Part shown: positions 33,984 through 42,878 of the stretch, in pieces
Layout: every line of letters starts with the position of its first letter
How positions within the stretch are numbered: position 1 is the first letter of the stretch
Made by a program: the position numbers and the translations under genes
Assembly: GCF_000801105.2 (NCBI RefSeq)
Contig: NC_079514.1
Location: 22,112,293 to 22,176,292, forward strand
Length of the DNA stretch: 64,000 bases
Source: Raphanus sativus
Taxonomy: Eukaryota > Streptophyta > Magnoliopsida > Brassicales > Brassicaceae
Direction of reading: 5' to 3'
The notes under the pieces: generated by a model
The model's database searches: none
Told to the model about the DNA's origin: nothing
What the model saw: the letters and a program-made list of their open reading frames with translations, nothing else

Positions 33984-35790
33984 ATGTCTACAAGATCAAA
34001 ATCTTCTAGGAAGAATTCTTCTTTTCACTCGTCTTCGGATGATCCCCCGGCAAACGAAGTGATCAGCCAAAAAACGAGTTCGTGGTTGAGGAAGACAAAA
34101 GGGAGGCATATTGCAATGCTCTTGGTGGCTCGTCTCCGCCTCAGCGAGAGAACTCTATTCCCAAACGTCCTACGAGAGTGCCCAGTGCGTCATTCACGCC
34201 AAGCGCGGTTCTTCCCGAGTATCTCACGACCCTTCGGAACTTTTACCAAGTTACGAATGGAGTTACGTTCCGAATCCCGGTTGGTAATGAAAGCGCGAGG
34301 AATCCTCCGCCAGGTTTCTTTACTTGCTATGAGGCCTATTTGTCATACTGCCGCATGTGGTTCCCGATCCCCGACACCATCGTCGTGCCCTTCGCCGTTT
34401 CGAGCTCTCGATGGGCCAGCTGAACTTTCCAGCCATGGAGAGCGGGCTCGGCGTGGTTATCTTGAGCTACGAGTTGGGATGGATCTCAGCCCTGGCGACT
34501 TCGAGGGGTTCTGGACTACCAGACCAATGACGGCCGAGGGTTTGTATTCTATTAAGGCAAGGAACGATCTAACGATAGTCCAGGGGACTACTTCGAACCC
34601 CAAGGGTTGGTTCGAGCGTTTCTTCTTTGTCAAAATAGACGAGCAGTCCGTTGAAGGGAGCTGCCTCGATCTACTCCCTCGGGAATGGCATTATGGTTAC
34701 GGTAATACGACTACTTTTGGTTTTTGTTTTGACACATTTTTTTTAGAAGTTCGCGAAGAAATAGCAAATTATTTCATGCAGCGAACAATCCTTTTCCGGA
34801 GGTTCCCAACGATCTTTACGCTAAGCGAGATCTTCTTCGGTCAAGACCATCTTCCTGGAACTCCTTCACTCTTGAACGGATCCAAAGCGCAGTCGGGCTC
34901 CATAGGGCGCAAGGTGCTTTCCGGCCTCTTGATAACGTCGAGCAGGTTGCCGACTTATCTACTCAGAGGCGGAAGAACATGTCTCGGAAGGGGAAAAGTG
35001 TTGCCTCCGAAGCTGCCTCGGGAGATCATCCGCTGCCGGGATGGGATCCTAGTTTCGCCCCCGAAGGAACTAGTGCGGTTCCTCCCCATGGTGATTTTTT
35101 CGATAACCTCCCTCCCGCGTTTAGATCTGACGAGTCGTTGGACAATGAAGCGAGGAGGAAAGTCACCGGTGATGGGTCTCGCCTAATCAACGAGGTTTGA
35201 CCTTTTATCTTCGATCTTATCTTTGTAATTATGTGTACGTCTTTTTTGACCTTAAGTCCGAGCAGCGCGACTGTCTCGCTTCAAGGCCGAGGAGGCCGAA
35301 AGGGAGCTTTTTTGATACCGGCAGGAGGTTGAAGAACAAAACCGTAAGCAGGCCGAACTTCACTCTCGTGCCCTCATTCCCGCGGAAAGGAAGGGAAGGA
35401 GAACGGTTGCCGCTGAGATGAGGCGGATGGCCGGAATTTTTGCCACTGAGTTCGAGAGCCTTAAGGAAGCTCAGGAATTCGTGGGTGACTTCCGCGAGTG
35501 CCGAGGCTCGGTTGGTACCCTTCACAAGACGCAGGGCAAGGACTTCTCCTTTCCCACCGAGGTTGCCGAGATGAATGTTCTCATGAGGGACTGTGCTGGC
35601 GCCGAATCCTTGGTTCCTCCGATCGAGGGAAGGGTCCGAAAGCTCTGGGATCCCATCGAGGTTTTGGAGGATACGGTGGAAACGGGCGCAGGCGGAGAGT
35701 CCGGAGGCGAAGACCAAGAGGTAGATCAGCCTGGGAGCTTGTTCGGGTTTTCCCTCTCCGGGTATTGTGACAGATCTAAATTTCTGAAGT
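33984..35790 (+). pseudogene. Antisense ORF of a Tat-type element (putative gypsy-type transposon domain)
   Basis: Lies on the strand opposite to the X2 protease and starts 239 bp from the LTR, the position known for antisense extra ORFs in Tat-lineage Gypsy elements. It begins MSTRSKSSRKNSSF. A frame switch leads to VLPEYLTTLRNFYQVTNGVT and PPGFFTCYEAYLSYCRMWFP, then LGVVILSYEL and GMDLSPGDFEGFWTTR in a third frame, typical of the plant putative-transposon domain (Pfam PF04195 from memory). A possible intron is at about 34701-34752 (GT...TTTTTTTAG), and another may follow the GLINEV-like end near 35195. The C-terminal part (about 35260-35700) is charged and coiled-coil-like. At least two frameshifts and a stop near 35315 make it a pseudogene. 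Confidence 0.7.
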
Positions 35791-36845
35791 TTTCTGGGAT
35801 TTTATCCCTTTCATTGCGTTTGCTGTATGCTAGGCCGAGTGCGGTCGTTTTATTTGTTTATGCCGCGACCGTAGGAGGTTGCGTAACTTTGTGTATTTCG
35901 GGACTGGCTGCTTGTGGCTTTGAATCCCTGCCGCTTTTTGCTGCTTTTATGAATATGAAGTAGATTTCTCAAAAATTTCGTTTTATGATTTGATTTAAAA
36001 TTTCGTCAAGTGTAGAGGGTAGAATGCGAGTAGTCACTTCGTATTCTAACTCTTACTTTGTCGCTTGGTCCGTATGCTGCTTTTTAGTGAGCGTTTTAGG
36101 TGTAAGAGATAAGAGACATGTTTTAGATCTCGTATCGAGTTTTGATACTATGTCTATGAGATGTTAAGTACCAGCAAGGCTGGGTTTAGGGCAAGACCTA
36201 GGTTTACTCTCAGCTTTAAGGCTGTGCGATGACTGATCGGCTTTCGTTTTGCCTGTTAGTGATTTCTTCCTGACTTTTACTGATTAAAGTCTGCGACTTG
36301 GCGCCGACTTATGCGACTTGTGTAGTAAGAATCGAGCTATCTACGAAGGAGTGCTAGACCAAAATTTGGATTTCTTGTATAGTGCGCTATGGTATCCTTG
36401 TCGGATGTAAGAGGATCTTTAACAAGATCTGACTACAAATTTGTTTAAGTGAAACGTTTCTATGTTTACCCGTCGGGGCCAATCGACGGGGTTTTTTTTA
36501 AGTCACGGACGGACTGTTTTTGACGGATGACACGATCTCGATATCTTCAGGGAAACTGCGACGTCTCGCATTCCTTGAGGATATGATTTTCGTTTTCCGA
36601 AGTGTGTATGAGTTAAGCATCGAAAGATCGAGAAAAATAATTTTATTGAAAAAGTTTCGAAAATATAGAATACGTGTGCGGGTTTTTTTTTGAACTTTTT
36701 GTGGGAGTATACGAGTATACGTACCCACTCCCCCCCCCCTTTTGGTGAGGGGGATAGCTGAACTCGCCGGGTTTCGACGAGCTGCCTACGTAACTCTTTC
36801 GAGGATCAAGCCATCTCGTAGTTCTGTTTGTTGCTACGGATGTGT

Positions 36846-37646
36846 CTACTCCCCGAGTGCTGACGATTCGACCGCACTAGCTGGGTCGGTGGTATTTTCG
36901 GGAGTTGTGTTGTCCACTTCTATGGCGATGGACTCGGGGACTTTGTCGTCGTCTTGAGTCGTTGCAAGGTCGGATGATTCTAGGTCATCCTTTCCCGAGT
37001 TCTCGGGAATCTCTAGCGATTTTTTTGCTCTTTTCGGGTTAGCCGCGGGGGCGTTCCGATTCTTTCGCAGTTTGTGCTCGGCTAGAAAGCAAAGTCTCGA
37101 CTGTTTTTGGCTTCCCAAGATTACTGCGGTTCCAGTTGGAGTCGGGAATTTGATGCCGAGATGATATGTGGACGGTACTGCCTTCATGGCGTTTATCCAA
37201 GGGGTTCCCATGATCACATTGTAGATGGCTGGGTTGTCGACCACTGCAAAATCGACGATTTTCGTGACTTCCTTAGCCATGACCGGGAGCTTGATGGTCC
37301 CAAGGGTCATAGAGGTGATGCCAGAAAATCCGGTCAAGGGTCTTGGTTCCGGGATGAGTTCTCTGGGCGGGATCTTCATCCTTTGGAGGATGTCGCAGAA
37401 CATGATGTTGACCGTACTTCCTGTATCGACGAGGATACGGCCGACTTCGAGGTCCTGGATCACCAGATCTATGACTAGAGGGTCGTAGTGAGGTTTGTCG
37501 ATACCGACGGTTTCGTGTTCCTCGAAAACGATCGTGTCGTTAGGGACGTCGTCTTCGGGAAGCCAATTGGAACTGGTCTCAGCTCTCCGCCCGTAGGCTT
37601 TGATCGATGAGACCGAGTCCCACTTGTTTTCGTCGTAAAATGTCAA
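36846..37646 (-). CDS. Tat-type Gypsy aspartic protease ORF (X2)
   Basis: A 266-residue open frame. The catalytic motif is at residues 74-79 (DTGSTV), preceded by [20 protein letters not shown] and followed by the flap/fold region [20 protein letters not shown]. The C-terminal 80 residues are a charged linker. The protease would process the gag-pol polyprotein in the virus-like particle. The expected upstream gag is not visible: the frame opens in a duplicated segment beside the S insertion. The expected downstream RT does not follow; the sequence goes straight into a non-coding block. It is therefore an intact protease domain in a non-autonomous element. The start at [10 protein letters not shown] is only the first ATG of the frame. 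Confidence 0.75.
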   Translation of the reverse strand: MTFYDENKWDSVSSIKAYGRRAETSSNWLPEDDVPNDTIVFEEHETVGIDKPHYDPLVIDLVIQDLEVGRILVDTGSTVNIMFCDILQRMKIPPRELIPEPRPLTGFSGITSMTLGTIKLPVMAKEVTKIVDFAVVDNPAIYNVIMGTPWINAMKAVPSTYHLGIKFPTPTGTAVILGSQKQSRLCFLAEHKLRKNRNAPAANPKRAKKSLEIPENSGKDDLESSDLATTQDDDKVPESIAIEVDNTTPENTTDPASAVESSALGE

Positions 37647-37930
37647 TGGAAACTCCGTTTGAGACGAAACGAAAAGCGTTTCGAAGAGGAATCAAAGAAG
37701 AACACAAAGGAGGTCTCCTTTGAGGCCTGACAGGTCGCTATAGCGAGTGAAGATGTCTGACAGGTCGCTATAGCGAGTGACAGCAAGTCGAGACGAGTCC
37801 AACTTGATTTCGTCGTAAAATATCAACGGAAACTCCGATTGAGACGAAACGAAAAGCGTTTCTAAGAGGATTCAAAGGAGAACGCAGAGGAGGACTCTTC
37901 TTGGGGCTGGGTCTCTATAGCGACCAGGCT
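37608..37930. repeat. Tandem duplication of about 180 bp
   Basis: Segments 37608-37720 and 37790-37900 are similar copies (both contain gagacgaaacgaaaagcgttt). Between them are two copies of gacaggtcgctatagcgagtga, which includes the 12-bp palindrome TCGCTATAGCGA. The first copy encodes the start of the protease ORF. Confidence 0.85.
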
Positions 37931-37938
37931 TGGCTTGC

Positions 37939-39297
37939 TGATAGTGCTCAAATTACCCAGTAAAGCTTACTTTCTCAAATAAGAGGTACAGCTGTAGTAC
38001 TTAGGGATCGAATCACGAGGAGCTAGGGAACCAATTAAATAAAATCTACTAATCAATCCTAGGCAAGGTTGGTTTATATGATAGAAATGAAAATAACAAA
38101 TCCTAAAATGAGCAAGGCAGTTGCTCTAACTAACAATATGAAGGGTTGTTTAAATGGGATAAAGAGTGCTAGACATAGGGTTTCTATTCAGGAATGGAGA
38201 TTATAATCTCTATAAATGCTTTAATAAGTTGCTTGCATGATACTATAGATCTCAGCCGCTTAACATATGTGAATGAATCACTGGTTAAAATATCTAGATC
38301 TCTGGCCACACCTTTCGCATGATGACACAGAAAAAGAGTCGGTCGATATCCTTTTGAGATATCGAGCGATACACCTTTTGCGGCGCCGATCGATTTACCA
38401 GTAGGGTATCGATCGACGGCTTCTAGATCTGCCTAGGCGCGAACCGAATATGACCGCGAGGTCTCAAGGAGGAACTGTCGTTCTTCTCAACAGGAAACAG
38501 GCATCGCTCAAATGGATAATTCAAGATAATCTAAGATCCTAGTGATCTATGTTCTAGTTAGCTACTCTAAAACAAGCATAGGGTACAATCCATTTGATGA
38601 GTATCACAACTTAGCAATTATAGTTTGGGGCTAATCCCACAAACCTATTTAAACCCTAGATCTAACAAGTGGACTACTCAGACATAGCTAAGCAATTCAT
38701 AATAATAGATAGATGAAAGAATTGCATAGATAGAATAAAGTAGAAATACAAAAGGAGATGAGAAATCTCTCCAATCTCTCTCAAACAAATAAAACTCTAG
38801 TCTCTCTCTCACACTCTCTGCTTTGGTTGTGAAAAGCTTCAAGCTTCAAAGGGTTTCAAAACTTGCCGTCAAAAAGACTTAGCAGGAGTATTTAAGCATT
38901 TCCATTAGGTTAAAAACTCGTCAGGGGCAATCTCGTAATTTGGTGAAGTCTTGGTGAAGTAGTCGGCTAAACCATTTCGTCCTCGATATCGATCGACAAC
39001 ACTGAATGTGTATCGATCGATTATAATCTTCTAGTACGCGGATCTTCTCAGCAACATCGATCGACAACTCAGGATGAGTATCGATCGATTGTAATCGCAA
39101 TGTTGACTTCCGACTTAGTCTTGAATGGTCAACTCGGGTGTATCATCTCTTGTACTCCAAAATGCTCCAAAAACATCACTTTCTCACAAAATGCTCCTGA
39201 ACCTGAAGACATACCTAACAGGCTAGAAAACAGATTAAATATATAGTAAAAAACTAGTATACCATGGTTAAAAACGGGTAAAATCCATGGTATATCA
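37939..39297 (-). repeat. Element S 3' LTR
   Basis: 1359 bp, TGATAGTGCTC...GGTATATCA on the plus strand. Contains phased palindromes at 38339, 38362, 38386, 38409, then 38989/39013 and 39057/39081. Confidence 0.95.
38339..38416. repeat. Phased palindrome array in the S LTR (non-coding)
   Basis: TCGGTCGA, TCGAGCGA, CCGATCGA and TCGATCGA start at 38339, 38362, 38386 and 38409: spacing 23, 24, 23. The same array is in the 5' LTR at about 46466-46543. Confidence 0.9.
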
Positions 39298-39316
39298 ACT
39301 CCCCCAGACTTACTCC

Positions 39317-39336
39317 TTTGCTTGTCCTCAAGCAAA
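39317..39336 (-). promoter_or_regulatory. Stem-loop next to the S PPT
   Basis: TTTGCTTG (39317-39324) and CAAGCAAA (39329-39336) form a perfect 8-bp stem with loop TCCT (AGGA in sense). Confidence 0.65.
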
Positions 39337-40237
39337 AACAGTAGTCTTTGGAAAAGGTTTGGAAATAGCAGGAACTCAAGGATTCAATATATTGAAGTCA
39401 TCACTCTATGGGTTTGCAATTCATGTCTAAACATCCTAATCACAGAAGTTCATCATGCCTTATCCTAGCTTAGGAACCAAACTCATCTAGTCAACAACTT
39501 AGCAATTCTCATCTGACATTCCCCTCTACTAACCTCATTTCTTAACATAAAATAAAGTGCAGGCTTTACCTTGGGAGTATCGATCAAAGAACACATGGAT
39601 TCAACTCAAACAAGTATCTGAACACACAGGTAGCCTTCTCTGATCCCTTTCTCCCCTCTTCTCTCTTCACTGAATCTCTTATTAGTTTCAATTTCAACAG
39701 GTTTCGATGCCACATAGGTCATCTACCCCTCGTTTCCACAATGTGTGATCATTCTTGAGATTTAGAATACTGGGGTCGCAGGAGACACTCCTATCCCTCT
39801 GCTTCTCAAGAAATCATTTCAATCTTTTATAACATAAAATTAGATCTCGAGATGCCGAAGAGAGCGAAGGAAGGGAACCAGAAACACATAGACTTTTTAC
39901 CTTCCAGACTTGTAAGAGGATTCCGATCCAGTGATATCCAAGCCCCAAGACAAGCAAATAAGTCAATATTAGTGTTGGAGGTCAGCTTTGGTTCCTTCAA
40001 ACAATCTTAGCTAGTGAATATAGATAGCAAGTTGATCCACTTTAGCATCTTTAGTAATATCTGCAATCAGTAATCTAGAATGGTGCTAAAGAGTGGTCAG
40101 ACAATCAAATATAAATCCATATCAATGTTCCTATTTAATACTTATGCGAAAAATAATTTTGAAAACCAATTTAAATAAAAATAAAAGAAACAAAATAAAA
40201 ACACATATTAGTAAACTCCCCCCCCCCCAGACTTAAA

Positions 40238-40256
40238 TTACACTGTCCCAGTGTAA
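40238..40256 (-). promoter_or_regulatory. Stem-loop next to the second PPT-like tract of S
   Basis: TTACACTG (40238-40245) and CAGTGTAA (40249-40256) form a perfect 8-bp stem with loop TCC (GGA in sense). The stem is unrelated in sequence to the one at 39317. Confidence 0.65.
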
Positions 40257-40526
40257 CATCCGGTGGTGAGGTAAATAAAATAAAACATAATAAATATAAC
40301 AAGTTAGAATGAATAAACCTGATCGACAAGATGTCGATCGATTCGTAGTGGTATACGTCGATCGTTAGTAATGGTCGTGTGGTGTCGAGCGATATGAATG
40401 GTGAATGTCGGTCGATGGAATCATCATTCTACTTGGATCTAATAATACTGCAAAATAAATTCGAAAAAGAACAGAAAAATAAAAGCAAAAAGAAAAATAA
40501 AATAAAATAAAGAAAAAGAAAACCTA

Positions 40527-40542
40527 ATAGTGGGTTGCCTCC
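40527..40542 (-). promoter_or_regulatory. Conserved hairpin GTGGGAGGCAACCCAC in S
   Basis: Identical 16-mer to 18780-18795 of element A, followed by a related cagcgcttgg block and tagcttgact. It lies about 50 bp past the last S ORF stop. Confidence 0.7.
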
Positions 40543-40593
40543 CACTCAGCGCTTGGTTATAGTCATTTAGCTTGACTGTGGTAGGTGAGTGAC

Positions 40594-41352
40594 TCATGGG
40601 GTGCAGTGAGGGTTTTTGTTCGCTGGTGGGCAAACACTTTCCTCATCTTTGGACTCAGCATCAGTGAAGATTCTTGTGGCATCACCTGATCTTGTCCATC
40701 TAGGAGATATCTTTGCTAAATCGGCTTTAATGACTTGCAACCTTCTGACCAAATCTTCTGTGTCTAACTGATGCTGATAGAAGTTAAATCTAGAACGCTC
40801 AGGTATATCTGTATGTTGGTCTTTGGCGTGCTGGTCCTGATTCTGTTGATCCTTGTCGGCCAAAGCGGCGGTATCGATCGATGCTACAATTGGTATGTCG
40901 GTCGCTTCGCTGGGATCACTGTCGATCGACTCCGTGTCAGCTTTGTGCTACAGTTGGCCTTGGTACTCAAGATTGCTCTGCATAGTGCGTATCTCATTCT
41001 TCAAGAGACCAGTAGCTCTGCAAAGGTTGGTCACTCTTTCATTGAGAGTCTCCTCAATGTTATCACTTCTTTCTATGAGTCTCTCCTCCATAGAATTCAT
41101 GGCTACGTACAGCTTATGTTTGATCTCATCAACTTCTGCTGTGGTGCAAGCTCTCTTCGCTGGTGGTGGTTCGGTGTCGATCGATGTTGGTCGAGGCCTG
41201 TCGATCGATGCTTCCGTGTTGTCACAAAGGCCAAGATGATTTTGAACGATGCTCATGTCCCTATGTTGCTCGTTCAGCTGCTGTGACATTGTGGCCTGAA
41301 ATCGCAGGATAGGTGAACTGAAGAGTTCATGTTTTCGTACATACGATTTCAT
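40594..41352 (-). CDS. Element S ORF3 region (two short frames)
   Basis: The first frame (41352-40948, 134 residues) starts with an ATG overlapping the ORF2 stop (ATGA) and carries two SID units (SIDRPRPTSIDTEPPPAKR). A helical, coiled-coil-like stretch follows (EVDEIKHKLYVAMNSMEERL). The second frame (40863-40594, 89 residues) is hydrophilic with helical potential (HQLDTEDLVRRLQVIKADLA). Phased palindromes at 40874, 40898 and 40922 (24-bp steps) lie in the spacer between the frames or at its edges. No known domain is recognised. The frames may be one gene joined by splicing or frameshifting, or its decayed remains. Confidence 0.45.
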
Positions 41353-42878
41353 CTATCTTCCAGTTCTGCGAACCTCGTGTCGATCGACGACGAAGGATGT
41401 GTGTCGATCGATGGAAAAGTAGCATTCTGAGCTTGGTCATTCTGGCGAATTGTATCCAACTCTTTCTGTAGAAGATCGATCCTCTTGCTTAACCATTCGA
41501 CATTGTTGTTGAGAGGGCTGTAGACGTCTCCAATCCGTGTATTGATGTAAGCAACCTCCCATTCATCTTTCTTTGGTGATGAACATTCTGGTCGGTCCAT
41601 GGATGTAGTCTTGCCGATGTCGATCGATGGTACAGGTACTCTGTCGATCGATACTGGTGGCGTAGCCTCTTTCTCAAGCGTGGTCAATATGTTTCCAAGC
41701 TCCACTCTTATCTCAGCCATATCATTCTGGAAGTCTTCGTAACTGACATCCAAAGGCTGGAAAGTGTCTTCCACCAATGTGCGCATGTTTGCCTCAAGGT
41801 GTGCCTGAGCTCTCCATACATCAGTCACCATATCATCCACCTCCTCTCTACTGTAGGGCACTGGTGGTGGTGTGTATGCATGGTAAGGGCGTGTGTGTAT
41901 TGGAAGTTGTAAGCAACCTCTGTGAAAAAGGGATGCTCTATCCAAAAGTCTCTTTACTTGCTCCTTGGTAACATGGATGATCTCACCATCAACTCCTCTA
42001 GCATAGCCAAACTCATCTCTGTAGACACCATATTCATCCTTAGCCTCCCACTTGAATCTCCTGGATCCATCGGTAGTGAAGGCACGTCGTCCAAACTCCA
42101 GTCGTCTGTCGGGCGATCGGACTCTCGGTCTGTCGATCGATCCTGGATATCCGCCGTCGATCGACGGTGTTGAAACGATGTCGATCGATTGTGAATGTCG
42201 AGGTTGACCGAAGTGTTGAGGAACTGGATCCTCCCTTGTGTTGGTGTTGTGGTTGTCCTGGACGTGTTGTAGGATGTTTGGATGGCTACGTTGCTGTGTG
42301 AACAGGTTTTCTGGTCCATTGGCAACTTGGAGGATGTCTGCTATGTCCTCTCTGGTTATGTGCAGAACTCTTCCATCCATAGCTCTTGCATAGCCATCTG
42401 TGTCCCTGAAAATTCCAAATTCATCAGGTGTTAGTGAAACGTTCCTGATATCATAAGGTTCATGAGATCTCGGTTGAGCTCTGTTGAAGGTGTCGATCGA
42501 TGGGTGTGTGGTGGTGGCGGTCGATGGTGCACGTCTAGCTGCACGGTTGGATCGATTGATCATGTTGTTGCAGTCTTCCATTGATGAATCTCTGAATGCT
42601 GGAAGCTGCTGGGTAGAAGGTGAAAAGTTTTGAATTTTCGTGGCTTGAGTTGTCAACCTTTTATACCCATGTGTTGCCCTAATCGGTGAAATTCCGATTT
42701 TGTCCTTTAAGTCGTCCGGGTTAATATCGATCGATATTATACTGGCAATGTCGATCGATGGACGATGTCGTTTTGCTGGATGAAGTAGATAATCGATCGA
42801 TGGTGGGCGTTTGATGTCGATCGATTGTGGTGCAAATCTGTCATTCTCCAAGTAATTTCCCAAGCTCTCTCTTCCCAA
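41349..42878 (-). CDS. Element S ORF2, SID-repeat protein of unknown function
   Basis: A 509-residue frame overlapping the gag-protease ORF by 142 bp. SID units recur at residues 19, 27, 41, 49, 127, 231, 239, 247, 410, 418, 490 and 498, mostly 8 residues apart. Two copies of a 34-residue module lie at 152-185 (DEFGIFRDTDGYARAMDGRV) and 281-314 (DEYGVYRDEFGYARGVDGEI). A shorter relative is in the gag N-terminus (NGNLYDQDGHLRNATGQ, residues 94-110). Both features are shared with gag, so ORF2 looks like an expanded duplicate of the gag N-terminal region, sitting where RT-integrase would be expected. A helical segment is at about 345-402. No enzymatic motif is seen. The frame is intact in a young element, which suggests it is maintained. 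Confidence 0.6.
   Translation of the reverse strand: MGRESLGNYLENDRFAPQSIDIKRPPSIDYLLHPAKRHRPSIDIASIISIDINPDDLKDKIGISPIRATHGYKRLTTQATKIQNFSPSTQQLPAFRDSSMEDCNNMINRSNRAARRAPSTATTTHPSIDTFNRAQPRSHEPYDIRNVSLTPDEFGIFRDTDGYARAMDGRVLHITREDIADILQVANGPENLFTQQRSHPNILQHVQDNHNTNTREDPVPQHFGQPRHSQSIDIVSTPSIDGGYPGSIDRPRVRSPDRRLEFGRRAFTTDGSRRFKWEAKDEYGVYRDEFGYARGVDGEIIHVTKEQVKRLLDRASLFHRGCLQLPIHTRPYHAYTPPPVPYSREEVDDMVTDVWRAQAHLEANMRTLVEDTFQPLDVSYEDFQNDMAEIRVELGNILTTLEKEATPPVSIDRVPVPSIDIGKTTSMDRPECSSPKKDEWEVAYINTRIGDVYSPLNNNVEWLSKRIDLLQKELDTIRQNDQAQNATFPSIDTHPSSSIDTRFAELEDR

Larger units (their letters stand above)
33746..37938 (-). mobile_element. X2 internal region (Tat-like Gypsy), 3' half
   Basis: Runs from the PPT (sense GCTGGGGGGCTAAC at 33746-33759) through an antisense ORF (33984-35790, plus strand) and a non-coding block shared with X1 (about 36000-36740) to a protease ORF (36846-37646, minus). 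RT, RNase H and integrase, expected between PPT and protease, are absent. A separate 5' LTR for X2 is not seen before the X1 5' LTR at 48053, so either its 5' half was deleted or it shares the X1 5' end. S interrupts it at 37939. Confidence 0.65.
39298..40593 (-). other. Element S 3' untranslated region with two PPT-like tracts
   Basis: No coding sequence. PPT at 39300-39312 beside the LTR and a second C-run tract at 40217-40235. Each is followed on the plus strand by a perfect 8-bp stem-loop. The hairpin shared with element A lies at 40527-40542. Confidence 0.8.

Noticed and set aside
41349..41352. ATGA stop-start overlap between S ORF2 and the next frame as translational coupling
   Set aside because: Plausible in bacteria, but in a plant element a four-base overlap may be chance. 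There is no supporting signal.
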